Numbered from the stretch's first letter, positions 20,835 to 31,699 are shown. The stretch: DNA of 39,601 bases from Acephala macrosclerotiorum (GCA_014904845.1 MU119598.1:1-39601); one strand, 5' to 3'. Translations and numbers: made by a program. The notes: generated by a model not told the origin, from the letters alone.

Positions 20835-23800
20835 TCAACCCCAGCCATTGTCCCAGCCTGTTGCTCCAGTCTTCGGTAGCGACTTGACCAACTCTCGAAA
20901 CACCACTGCGTGTGTATCCCCCAAACAAGCAAAGCTATCGTCGTGCTGAACTCCGAACGGTTCCGTTGAAATTTGTACGTGTTCACCCTGAGGACGACCA
21001 AGAAGTAAGGAATCACGTAATGCACTTGGACCAATTCGCTCAGTGAGTACCATATCATCAGCGCTTCGTTCCCAGCGATCTTCCCTGGTTCTTTTGAATT
21101 TTTGCCATTGGCGTGAGAACCACTGGACTGGGCGAGTCCTTTTGAGATTACTGATCATTTGCTCTGTAACGTTGATCCAGGTCAACCATCTCGGAATAGT
21201 TTTGTCTGAATAACTCCTCAGCCATTGCCTTGGGGCTTCATAGTGCTTGAAAATTGTGTAGGCAACCACAAGGCACTCGAGGGTGAAGCTCGAGATTGCA
21301 ACTGCCATGAGAGGGGGGAGGAAAAATGATCCAGCAGCAAAGGCGATTGACACTAGTAGCCAGAGGAGACCAGTACGAATAGAATGCGATAATCGCGACG
21401 GCTTCATTTCATCTCCCCATGTAGCGGCATTCTGGGGTCTCCGGTAGATGGTGCGATGCTTGTCTTTTGGACCTGCTCCAACCAATTAGCATACACAAGC
21501 TTCTGAACAGGTGAAAGAACTAGAACGCACCAAGCCTCAGACTCATCACGGCATCGTGAGGGGGTCGTTTACCCTGAATGGCAACGCCAGAAGGAAGCGA
21601 TGCTGGCTTCTTGGTATGATCTACCCAACATACGGTGTACCGAATTGGTCCTAGATATTGTAGGTCATACATTCTACTGCGATTTCCATTGACTTGAAAC
21701 GCTGATCCAAGGTATTGAACGGCGTCGCCGTCCGGATCAATGGAGGTATGCGAAAGATAAAGGTAGAGAGTGGTGGGTGTTTTGCTGCCTGTAGGGATTG
21801 GCCATTGAGGTTGTACAAGAGGGTGGACCACTCCAAAATCATAAGAGCAGGTGCAAAATGGCCCCTGCTTCAGGGAAGGAACGTCGATAAGAAGTCCAAA
21901 GGGGCCTCGAGAGAAGTCCAATGTGAGTCTAGCACGATCAACACGCATGCATTTCTCAAATGATGTTCTTGAAAGAGTAAGTGACCTTGGCCGTGAAGGG
22001 ATCCAAGAGAGGTTCTGCGCTCGGAGAGAGAATGCGTGTTTACTTTGACATGGCAAGCTGAAGAAGTCCATGGGCAGGCGGTCATTGGAAAGCAGCATGA
22101 CTTGCATTTTCGCGGAATCGTTCGGGAATCTGCGAATGTCTGTGAGACTGAAATCGAGAAGACTGTAAAGCGTTAATGATCCGTTCGGGTGTTCACGATC
22201 ATGACTAACTTTGCTACAATATCGAGAAGGTCCTCGGCCTTCGTAGTCGATCGGTCTAACATGCTATTCCAGACTTCAATAAGCTGTACTTCTCGTCCTG
22301 TCAGCGCGTTCACGACGTCGGGCTCATGCTGGCCGACGGATGGCAAGCGCCACATGCCAGAGCATTCTGAGAGTAACTCAGTCTGCTCGTCACAATGATT
22401 ATTCCACTTTGCGATTTTAAGAATCTCTTTCATTTGCTGCTGCCCTTCCTTTGCGAAAAGAAAGCCGTTCTTGAATTGGACGCATAGCTTGGAAGCAAGG
22501 GCCCCTTCTTGCAAAGTCCAAGCTCTGGTCATCCAACCACAAACAGCTAAGCGGGCAGTAAGTTCGGTGAATGTCATATGGTTGTGGAGGGTGGATTGTA
22601 TCTCGAAATCCAAGGCTACGACCCTATCCGCTCTTGCGTATATAGGAGTCATCATGGCGATCGCTTTGCTTTTCATTTTGCGCCGAACGTGATCGAGATG
22701 ATCATTCTTTTTTTCGACAGGGATGCAGAAAGTGTCCATCCAGAGGACAGTCTCCCCTACATGTCGCGCCTCTGGAATCTTGAGTAAGTGCAGTCTTGAT
22801 ACTAATCGGCGAAGTTGGCATTGAGTCATTGAATTGGAAATTGGATTCCCGAGGCCATCGGCCCACACCTGATGGCTTGTTAGTAGATGAGGGGTGGAAG
22901 GGTGAAGATGCTTACATGGCTCACGGCAGTGTACTTGATGTTTGGTTCGGATTCGATGAGAGCAAGGTGAAGAACGCCAGAGGGTAAGTACGTGCAATTT
23001 ACCAGCGGTATCTTGTCCCGGCTGAGCAAGTCGAGCAAGAATTTCTCGTCGATGCTGGCATCTTTACACGCACAACCTTTCTCTATATGAGGTTGTCTTG
23101 ATCGATCGGCGTTTCCTGCTGCGCAGAATTGGCTCTTTGTACAGTGTTCATGAGATATGTCATCCCTTTTTCGAGACATGCATGCGAAATAGTAGGCTGT
23201 TGTAGGACAATAATTGCGAAGGACAGATATTCCTTGGTGGTAACTGAATAATCGGTATTAGTAAGGTCCGAACTCTAGCCATTGATTGCTTACCACCATC
23301 CATTGGCTAACATGTGGTCAAGCAGTCGGCTTTTAATGTCGTTTCTGCTAGATCCCAATCCGCCGCGAAGCCGTAACCGGGATAGAAAATCTGATACGAG
23401 AGATCTCGATGCTCCCTCTCTCATAGATGTTCTGAGAGCAATGGCCAGGGAGCAAAGGAGGATCTTGATTGAGAACAAAATTGCATCAAGCTGTTTGTCA
23501 TCGCTGACCTTCTCGAGGCCATCACATATATGGAGGACCTTCTTGAGCAGCCGGAAGCATTTTGATGCAGCAATGAATCGTTCATTGCGATCCATCAATT
23601 CCTGGTCTTCAAACCATTTAGACTTCATATGTCTGATAAGGGTCGAATCAATGATCAGGGAGCCATCTTGAGAAATTTGGGTCATAGAGTTTGGGTCAAT
23701 CTGATGTGAGAAGAATTCGCAAATGGTACCAAAGTACAACCAACTTTGTACAAGGGAGAGTAGGGCGGTATTGCCGGTGATATCTTCAGGCTTGAGAATA

Positions 23801-23937
23801 AGGAGATGGGTGGCGGGATAGACGTCGAAGCGAGGAAGCCCGCGGTGGTCCTTCCCGAGTTCGTATGTATGTTTAGCTACGAATGGGATCCCAAGAGCTG
23901 GCACAGATGGATTCGAAGGCAGGGTGAGGTGATCCAT
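20835..23937 (-). CDS. HET-domain protein with C-terminal membrane segments
   Basis: Five exons on the minus strand: 23294-23937, 22916-23243, 22210-22868, 21531-22162, 20835-21472. All splice sites are GT/AG and phases agree; the product is about 966 residues. The start is ATG 23935-23937. Residues about 1-215 form the N-terminal region typical of this HET subfamily (LVQSWLYFGTICEFF, LLDHMLANGW). Exon 2 adds a Cys/His-rich part (HEHCTKSQFCAAGN, KGCACKD). The HET core spans exons 2-3: YTAVSH/VWADGLGNP, CQLRRLVSRL, LWMDTFCIPVE, WMTRAWTLQEGALA. Exon 5 carries one or two hydrophobic stretches (about residues 788-830, LLWLLVSIAFAAGSFFLPP, FTLECLVVAYTIF) and a charged tail. HET proteins act in allorecognition and programmed cell death; the membrane segments suggest action at a membrane. 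No lesion is visible. Confidence 0.9.
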
Positions 23938-24305
23938 CAAATTTTCGTGAGCACTTCAATGGCGCGATGGAAGAGTCCGAAAATTCCGACTTATGAGCCA
24001 CGACTAGCAATATATATTGGGCGTTTGCGACCAAAGATGGTGTGATGATGCTGAATTTCCATCAAATCATATTGTATGGCGGTCGAGATGGTGGGGCTGA
24101 GCAGCGCCCCGCATTGAAATAGACACCAGTGGAACTTGGACGCTTCAGCCTTGCGCAAATGTTGGTGGGATTGGATGTATGACGATAGGGGCTAATATCC
24201 TATCTAAATCTAGGAGCAGGGGGCACCGCCTGACGAATGACGTGCTGGCCATGGGCTATGTCCCGCGTTGTTTTGTTGTGGTTACTCAATCCGGATCTCG
24301 TCCAT
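23938..24305. promoter_or_regulatory. Upstream region of the minus-strand HET gene
   Basis: This 370-bp gap holds the promoter of the HET gene starting at 23937 and the 3' flank of the DUF7924 gene, both on the minus strand. I see no named element and no gene. Confidence 0.3.
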
Positions 24306-25944
24306 CTAGTCAGGATCTGTATCCGAGTCTTGAAGCTCTCCAGTATCCCCAAGAGATGTTCTCACAATCTCATCTGCTTCAATACAATGCTGAACATCTC
24401 TCTGGCACGAATCTTCATGCACCGTCAGACCCCAGCGATGAATCTCATTGATCCATTCCATGAGATTCTGCACCCCAACCAATGCATTACAGCGATTTTT
24501 GTGAACCGATTCCATCACACATCCCGTCCAAGTTTCCGTTTCATCGTTCTTGATATCCAATGGTTTATTGGGACGAATACACCAGACGGTGAAAGCTTCG
24601 GCCCGAAATGTTATCCCATAATGTCTGACATTGGCCAAATGCTTTTCCGTCCAAGACTTGTTCTTTTGCCGCAGGCGTTGTTCCTTCAACTTGTAACGGT
24701 TATACAGTGCAATGGAAGCCGCGACGGCAATCTGCGATTCCGCTTTCTCGTCTTTCGAATCATCCTTCTTGAATTCGATGCTCAAGTATGGACAAAGAAT
24801 CTTGCCGTATTTGACGAAAGCCAATTCCTCGACCAAATTCTGGTATCGTTCATTAAAAACGTCAATAGGTATCCAATACGAGGCGTCTGGGCGTACATCG
24901 AAGTTATAGTCTTTCGTAGGAGGGGTATCGAGGATTGGCGGAGCCGACCAAAGCCATTCTGGTTTTGCTACCAGCTGTATCATTCGTTTCGTCCTCCAAG
25001 CTCGACTTGGTGCGGCATCTGGATCTCGGACTTCACTCTTCAGCAGGTGCTCCATCGCATATTGTGCATACTCGGCTTCGCATAGACCCCAATCCTTCAT
25101 CTCCTTGTATTGGTCGACAATGTTCATTTTGAAGCGATCATTTCCTTCTAGGAAGACTGTAGTGCTGGTAAGACCCGGAATGTCTTGGTATCGTGTTGGA
25201 GGGGATGTTCGAAAATGTTGGAAAGCTGGTCGAGATAGAGGTGTCTTGTCAATGGATATTCGGCGTGGGAGGAGAATTGTGTCGCGGAATGCCGGATTGT
25301 CGATTGTGATTCCTGCTGTTCTGGCAGAAGAGGCAACTGAGGTTCTGCTAGAAGCAGGATATGTGATCTCCGAGACTGTTTGCCTTCCTTGCCCAGATGT
25401 AGGGCTTTTCGCTTTCGCTTTGGATGATTGTGTAGGTCGGTCTGCCATCACTCTCTGCCACAATAGCGAGATCTTCTTCGGGTCTGTCGCCGGAATTCGG
25501 GGCTTCTTTTCAATGCTGGAGTGGTTGGAGGGTTCTTTATGGATCTCTTCCGCACATTCGAAGAATGGGGGCAAAGAAGATGGTTTGGTGGATGTCGGTA
25601 TCGATTGAATGTTCCCATTGACACTGCCTAAGATCTTCCGCCTTGATGCCTGAGCTGGTGCGCCATTGATGTTGTTGCGGTATCGTTGATCGCTTTGGAC
25701 TCGAGGAGACTTCATCGGGAGCTGCAGATGATTGGTATGGAATTGGCTGGTTTAAAGTAGCTCGTGGGCGTAGGCTTAACTGTCCTGCGTGGGAAGTGAA
25801 GGTTGTTGATTTCGTGGTGTTGTCGCGAATCGAGTTGCTGGAGGAACGTCTACGAAGTATTCTGCCGTCGTACACCGCCTTGGATGGATGTCCCCGCCTT
25901 ACTCCTCGACCACCTTTTGGCCTCTTTCCTGCAATCCTTGACAT
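24306..25944 (-). CDS. DUF7924 protein, PD-(D/E)XK nuclease-like fold
   Basis: The start is ATG 25942-25944. Exon 1 (25711-25944) is joined to exon 2 (24306-25649) by a 61-bp intron with a weak donor (GTCTCC) and a good acceptor (GCTCAG); the join is in phase and gives SAAPDE/ASRRKILGSVNGN, about 525 residues. Without it the gene would be frameshifted. The N-terminal 200 residues are basic, Ser/Thr/Pro-rich and probably disordered. The C-terminal part has the features of fungal DUF7924 proteins: WLWSAPPILDTP, YWIPIDVFNERY, and CPYLSIEFKKDD followed by AESQIAVAASIALYNRY. The E-x-K of IEFKK fits the PD-(D/E)XK restriction-endonuclease-like fold, so a nuclease-derived or DNA-binding role is possible, but activity is unproven. 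A scrap of its 3' end is duplicated at about 18537-18614. Confidence 0.75.
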
Positions 25945-26222
25945 GCGTGACCTTGTCGACAGTTCCTGTGAAGATACTCTCCCATGAATTTGTTTCGTTC
26001 TAATGCAGAATCATTCGCGATTCGGAACCCTGTATCATGCTCGAACCTCAAGTGGTGGGACAAGATTGCGCCTGCCTCCTCAAACCTTTCCGATTGAGCA
26101 GGATATCTGCAGACTCTGCAACGTATTTGTCTATATCTTGCTTTAATCTCCTGTCGCATTAATCTGAGAGAATTGGAATCAGAGGACGTGAAGAGACCGC
26201 GATCCAATTTTTGAAGTTCCAC
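25899..26222 (-). CDS. Small ORF with a Cys/His pair, uncertain
   Basis: A 107-codon frame starts at 26222 (MELQKLDRGLF) and contains RCRVCRYP and HHLRFEH, spaced like a C2H2 zinc finger (Cys-x2-Cys, about 17 residues, His-x4-His). It overlaps the start of the DUF7924 gene by 46 bases in another frame. It may be a 5' exon of that gene, a separate small gene, or chance. I found no clean splice to join it. Confidence 0.3.
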   Translation of the reverse strand: MELQKLDRGLFTSSDSNSLRLMRQEIKARYRQIRCRVCRYPAQSERFEEAGAILSHHLRFEHDTGFRIANDSALERNKFMGEYLHRNCRQGHACQGLQERGQKVVEE

Positions 26223-26581
26223 ACTTTGAGTTCGAATTGATGATATTGTTATTGCCCACGTTACTGTACAACTTCTGCCCTATCCTCCAAATCGAGCACT
26301 AGACAAAGAAAATTTCCAGATCAGAAGTGCTCAGATCCTGTCCTGCACATCCATGATCATCAGAGTTACTCGGACTCATCTGCCAATCAGGCAGACGCCA
26401 AGCTCATATCTGGCCTGATCCTTCAGCATCACCTCTTATCGACTCTTATTCGGTCGAACATGCTGCGGGCTCGGCCAAGGGTTCAATGTGACTCACTTGG
26501 AGAGGACAGCTCTCTACTGAGTATGAGATAAGACCTCGAGTGATCCGCCAAAGATTGACACATTCAGAGACCCCTAGCAAA
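26223..26581. promoter_or_regulatory. Divergent upstream region
   Basis: This 360-bp gap lies between the minus-strand DUF7924 side and the plus-strand Hsp70-like gene. It must contain the Hsp70-like promoter. I see no heat-shock element array (inverted GAA/TTC repeats) clear enough to report and no gene. Confidence 0.3.
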
Positions 26582-28166
26582 ATGTCACAAAGAAATCAAA
26601 TCCTCTCCGTCATCGCTTTCTCATCCATCCTCCTCCTCGCTATAATCTTCCGGCTCCAAACTACTGAGCCAGTAGTAATCGACGACATTCTAGGTGACTA
26701 TGGCAATGGTAAGCCTACCCCGCCTCGATACCCCGTTAACACTTCTAGTAATTGCCATCGAACTTGGAGAAACTTCTCGCGTTGGGGCCATTCAACATGA
26801 TATATTTCGGGCCATCCCCGACGATCAAGGTCGCAGTTCCATACCATCCTGTGTCAACGATACTTGTATCACGCGCCCCCATTTCAACTCAGAAATCCTG
26901 CCCGACATCATCTCAAGACTCAAAACAACGGCCGAAGGCTTCTTCGGACGAAATGTTACACACGCTGTCATATCAGTTCCCGCATACTTCAACGACACCG
27001 AGCGACAATCAACAAAAGATGCTGCTGCCTTGGCCGGTCTGCAAGCTCTCCGCATCGTCAATGAACCAACCGCAGCTGCAATTGCTTATGGACTCGACAA
27101 TACAGATCAAGAATCCAATTTCATTGTCTACCACTTGAATTCCCAAACTTGCGATGTTACTGTCGAAAGCATCGATCAAGGGATCTTTGAGATTTTGGCA
27201 AAGGCAAGTGGGAGCATAGGAAGTGAGTACTTTCAACAGGCTGTCATTGAGCATATTGTGGGTACAGAGGAAATGAGATCTCAAGTTGCAAAAGTGGAAG
27301 AGACCCTAGCAAGCAAGACATCTGCCAACATTCGGCTTTCCATCACGAAGGACGAGCTCAACGAGGTCTACAAGAGTATTTTCGACAAGACTCTTCCTTT
27401 GATCAAACAGGTCCTTGAGGAAGCCAATGTGGAGATTGGCCAGATCGAAGGGATAATTCTCACTGGAGTCCCTCGTCATGTTGCCAAAATCCAACCATTT
27501 ATCGAACAACGGTTTGGAATGAAAGCCTACAAGGGACTCAATTCAGATGAGACTATTGTACACGGTCTTGCAGTTCAGGCTCAAGTTTTTGCGGGCATGG
27601 ACGACGATTGGGGTTGTCCACCTATGATGGATGTTAACCCACTTTCGCTCGGCATCGATATTGGTGGTCTTTTTACAAAGATCATCCCTAGGAATACAGT
27701 CATACCGACACGGAAATTCATCACTGTCACTACTGTAATGGATAACCAGCAAGATATCAAAGTTCGAATTTTCGAAGGGGACCGATTCATATCAAGCAAG
27801 AACAACCAGATTGGGGCTCTTGACATCCCAATACCTCCAGCTCCCGCGGGTCTTCCATATGTCGATTTAGTGTTTGAGGTGGACGCGAATGGACTGTTGA
27901 CGGTCAAGGCAGAAGACGAGGCTCAGCGGAAGGAAGTGAAGGTGGTTGTTGGAGATATTTTGAACAAGCGCAAGTGGGAAGAAGTCGATGCATTGATCAT
28001 GGAAGCTGAGAACAATTATGACGCAGACTTGGTTGTGAAGGAAGCCATCGAAAGGGGGAGTGTTAAGCATCATTTAAGGGTCGTGGAGAGGAACGAAGAC
28101 AGGACAGTGAATAATGGGAAGTTGGCGGAAAAGCAAGGATGGTTTACGATGGCTTGGCCTTGGTAG
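26582..28166 (+). CDS. Divergent BiP/Hsp70-like protein, ATPase motifs degenerate
   Basis: Exons 26582-26708 and 26749-28166 (40-bp intron, phase 1) give about 514 residues, shorter than BiP (about 660). Residues about 6-26 (ILSVIAFSSILLLAIIF) form an N-terminal anchor or signal. Hsp70 similarity is plain: VTHAVISVPAYFNDTERQST, RIVNEPTAAAIAYGLDN, and in the substrate-binding part DVNPLSLGIDIGG, IIPRNTVIPTRK, VFEVDANGLLTVKAED. But phosphate loop 1 (normally DLGTTYS) reads ELGETSR, loop 2 (DLGGGTFD) reads HLNSQTCD, and the adenosine motif (GGSTRIP) reads GVPRHVA. About 60 residues of subdomain IB are missing after TCITR. There is no HDEL/KDEL-type end; it finishes TMAWPW. The frame is intact, so it may be a functional non-ATPase chaperone relative rather than a pseudogene. 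Confidence 0.85.
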
Positions 28167-29140
28167 GTCATTTGCAGCCTTTCAATGTTCTAGCCGTGTG
28201 AAGACTTTAGACTGTGATGCTGCATTGGGCAAATTGGAATGATCTTGGCCAATTGTCGTTCTCGTGAGCTAAAGTAGACCAGCATGGATCGTGAATATCC
28301 TAGAATTAAAGGGCTAAGGGGTAAGGAGTGAAGACAGGAGGAGCGATGAAGAGAAGGAACCAAACAAGGATGTTGCCATCACCGGCCCTTGGTAAAGCAA
28401 GAAGATATGAGAGCAGTATTTTGTTCTGTGATTCCAACCATAAAATTCCCTTGAACTTGAAGCTCGAAATACTCGCTAAGCTCTTGGCATTCAGGGGTAT
28501 GCACGCATCAACCAGAAATGTACATCAAAACACTGAAATGATATTAAATTCCGATGCCCGATGGAATAAAATCGTTTCTGCATCTATCGTCATACTCAAC
28601 TTCGAGGCTGTTGATTTTTGACGCTAGCAGAGACCCACTTTTCCAACCATATCTCCAAAACAACGAACGCAAAATTCCAAACTCCTTCCTCAGAACGATT
28701 ATACCGCAGAACCGTGTGCTTAGCAACTATATTGCCTGAGCATAGTAAGTATCTCCCTTTTCTTCCGATAATTACTCCCTCCTTTCACGAGAGAACCCGC
28801 AGAGCTACTCCAAAATCAAAGATGTTGGTCCTGCGCGCTGGCACAGGCTCATCGACATCTGCGCATGCTTTGGAGGCTTCCCCAAGGGCAATTCATGGAC
28901 GCAAATCGCATCCCATTGCCATTCAGAGACTCAAGAGCACTGGAAAGGGCTTTTCCAGATCGCTCTTGGCTTGACTTTGCGCACTTGCGATCAACAGTGC
29001 TCCTCCACCCACGTCGTCCTCTATGCGCACCATCCTCGAGAATATCTGCTAACGTGGTCTCCACAGCACCTGCGATATCGAACGCTCTCTCCTTTTGGAC
29101 AGGGCTATCCCTGATCCGAAAAGCTCCCTTTCGCCCGCGG
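28167..29140. other. Region without a clear gene
   Basis: Ordinary base composition with several short open frames. The plus frame 28822-28974 (50 codons, starting MLVLRAGTGSSTSAHALEAS, basic) has a plausible start but no family. Nothing else here can be supported as coding. Confidence 0.35.
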
Positions 29141-29455
29141 CACCTTTGGGGCAACCCAAGGTGACCAAAGGCTTGACAGTCCGCCGTCTCCTCTCCCCTC
29201 GCCCTCCTCTCCACATCCGCTGCGGCTCTGCCAAAGCAACTACCGAAGGACTTTGTTTGCGACGTAGGTTTCCTACGGCTGCAAACGTAAGAACTTCACC
29301 CGAAGACCCCTTTTCTGTGCGACGTAGGTTTCCTACGGCCGCACTTTGAAGGACTTCACCCGGGCTCCGGTCCAAACTCACGTAACGCCTAACGGTGTCT
29401 CGTGAGGGTTTATTTACCGTTTCGGTAGATAAACCACGATAGGTTCACACCTATC
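29141..29455. repeat. Run of five stem-loops
   Basis: Inverted repeats follow each other: 29141-29163 (CACCTTTGGG / CCCAAGGTG, GCAA loop); 29255-29286 (GTTTGCGACGTAGG / CCTACGGCTGCAAAC, TTT loop); 29316-29344 (GTGCGACGTAGG / CCTACGGCCGCAC, TTT loop); 29407-29435 (GGTTTATTTACCG / CGGTAGATAAACC, TTT loop); 29438-29455 (GATAGGT / ACCTATC). The second and third are copies of a roughly 60-bp unit, also sharing ACTTCACCCG. Their outer stem bases differ on both arms in a pairing-preserving way (GTTTGC/GCAAAC against GTGC/GCAC). They sit just upstream of the coiled-coil pseudogene start at 29473. Confidence 0.7.
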
Positions 29456-29472
29456 ATCAAACTATTTTCACA

Positions 29473-31259
29473 ATGCCTCCTAAGAAGGCAGCTCAGGCTA
29501 ACAAGCCCAAGCAAAAAAAGGCGCCCAAAACCGTCTCTGAGGCTAATCAGAGACCCAACCCCAACTCTAACAAGCGCAGCAATGCTAGCGTCGATCCCCG
29601 CGCCCCGGCTCCGAAGAAGAGTAGGATCGGAACTGGAACCATCCCTCGCCCCGTTTTCGAAGCCCCCTTTGACGACGTCGAGTAGGATGAGAACGACAAG
29701 CCCAAGGAACCAGCGGGTTTGACATCGAAGGAGAGTGCAGAGTGGAATGCGATCCGAAATGTTCACTCCAGTGCTCATGGGCGAAACGAGTACAAGAGCT
29801 CTCTTGTCGACATATGGTCGAAGCCGAAGCCAGTCGACCTGATAGTTCATCCTCGTCCGACAGCCTCGGATCCGTATCCTAAGCCGGTCGTGGTGTCTAA
29901 TGTCAAGACGAAGCTAATTCGACAAAGCCAAATTCCTATGATTCGCTTCGAATAGCGAGTCAGCAATGAGGAGAGATACCTGTGGAATATTCGTGCGGAG
30001 AACTTCGACATCTTTTCAGATACCGAGAAGCGACCAAATCGACTGCAGATAGAGTCCCGCGTTTGAAAAAGGATAATAAGAAGCTAGGAGATAATTTAAA
30101 TGAGAGTCCAGAGGAGGTTAGAGGTCACAAGATCAATGGTCAAGCCTTGAAGAAGGAGAATGAGGAACTTTCCAGAAAGTTTCAAAATGCCGAGGACAAT
30201 GCTGAACAGTTACGAAACGATAAGGATCGTATCCAGAGGGAATTTCTTAGGCTGAGGAATACCGTGATACCGGAGTTGCGGAGGGAGGTCGAGAAGGCTC
30301 GGGGCGATTGGGAGACCTTCTTTGAACAGAGGACGGAGAGAGAACTTGGTGTTGTTACTGAGAATCTCGAGAAGGAGAAGCGTTTAGCGGCTGACAAGTT
30401 GAAGACTGCCTATGAGGAGCTACGGAAGCTGCAGGAGAACTACGACTACCTGTGGGCATGTTATCAAGTGTACGAAACGAAATTGAAGGAAGTCGATGCC
30501 GCCAACGACGGACTATACGAAGAGAATGTACGGCTCACGGACATTGAGGAGCAACTCGCCGAAGTCGAGTCCGATAGGGCCTCTGTCTACGCCCGAAGGG
30601 AAGAATACAAGAAGAAGATGATGCAGCTTTAGTCTCGGTACAGGACATACAGAATAAGTGGGACATTGAGGTCTCGAATCATGCCGAAACAATTAATGGA
30701 TTTGCCCAGTCACAGCGAAACCTCCGAAATCCCGTCAGCCCGATAGCCACAACCGACCTTTGGGTTCGTAGCCCCCTTCGCACCGGGACCCAGAGCCGCT
30801 TCCAGATCTGCGCCTCCAAATTTCCAAGGACAATACCAACAGGTCTGATTCGATGTACAGCCTCCTGGAACTCCCATTGGTCCTGCGCCCCGGCACAACT
30901 TCCTTGTCAGTGGATTCATGGCCGGCGGCCCCCGAATCTTGGGTGTCCTTCCGGAGTACATTCAATAGATGGAGCGTCAGATTGTACAATGGGAGACGAA
31001 GAGAGGGAACTGGGCCTCGTGGTCGCAAAAGACTGGATCGCGATGTGTGAATTCCAGACGATCGAAGGTCAAAACCGATGATACCCCTGCTGCCAATGAC
31101 CCCAACGGTCAAGTTGCCTGCCCAAGATGCATTAAGAAGCGCTTATTATGTGTTGTGGTTATTGAATTTGACCCTCCTGCAGTTGTTCCCCTGCCTATGT
31201 CTAATAAATATCCCGATGCTAGTCCCATGACTAGGGGTTATTATATTAAGGAAGGATAA
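29473..31259 (+). pseudogene. Coiled-coil protein with C-terminal CPRC motif, decayed
   Basis: The reading starts at ATG 29473 (MPPKKAAQANKPKQKKAPK, a basic tail). It continues through in-frame TAG at 29683-29685 and 29953-29955 (WNAIRNVHSSAHGRNEYKS, LIRQSQIPMIRF, then NEERYLWNIRAENFDIFSD). Near 30060 it shifts frame into a long coiled coil (to 30632; KKENEELSRKFQNAEDNAEQ and similar), shifts again (IQNKWDIEVSNHAETINGF), and ends with ACPRCIKKRLLC and MTRGYYIKEG. The family is a fungal coiled-coil protein with a short Cys motif at the end; I recognise the layout but cannot give a name or function. Two TAG stops and at least two frameshifts make it a pseudogene. The TAGs are consistent with CAG or TGG mutated by RIP. 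Confidence 0.65.
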
Positions 31260-31319
31260 AGGCCCTGAGGGCGCCACTTTGTACATAGCACCTTGTAGTA
31301 TAATGGAACGCGTGCATTT

Positions 31320-31406
31320 GTGGCGACGGGCCCCCTCTGTCCTTCAACCCAATCTAGAACATTCATCTGTGGCTCTCAAGGATCCGGCAAGAGTCACACA
31401 TTCCCA
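31320..31406 (+). pseudogene. P-loop NTPase fragment
   Basis: In one frame this reads GPLCPSTQSRTFICGSQGSGKSHT; GSQGSGKSHT (about 31371-31400) is a Walker A motif of a form seen in fungal P-loop proteins (FI-C/A-GSQGSGKSHTLSC). Similarity stops right after the motif, and no Walker B or partner exon is visible. It is an isolated scrap. Confidence 0.4.
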
Positions 31407-31437
31407 CGATCAAGATTTCTGCTGAGAGCCCCCCTAG

Positions 31438-31697
31438 ACGGCTTCATGAGCAGGGCAATCATTTCGCTCCGAAAACGCCAAATGATCTACACATCCCATA
31501 TCCAATCTTTCCATGTTCCTTCCGCAAAGCCAAAACTTCGGCTCGATCCATTAGCCCAATTTCTTCTTTCCCTCACTGCTAAGAGTTTTTTGACGGCTTC
31601 GTGAGTGGAACAACCTTATCCCATGGCCAATCCCTCCGTGCTCCTCCTTGTTCCTTCCACAACGCCACAAACTCGCCTCGATCCATTAAATCGTTGG
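31438..31697 (-). repeat. Two tandem copies of a short unit, about 154 bp apart
   Basis: GACGGCTTCATGAG at 31438 and GACGGCTTCGTGAG at 31592 begin two related units, each ending in a block containing TCGATCCATTA. Read on the minus strand, both start with an ATG: MDRAEVLALRKEHG in the copy nearer 31438 and MDRGEFVALWKEQGG in the copy starting at 31686 (35 codons, stop at 31579-31581). The shared MDRxExxALxKE suggests the unit derives from coding sequence. I do not recognise the protein. Confidence 0.5.
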
Positions 31698-31699
31698 CA

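Noticed and set aside
24179..25608. Plus-strand frames opposite the DUF7924 gene
   Set aside because: Antisense shadows; the minus strand carries the conserved CPYLSIEFKK motif.
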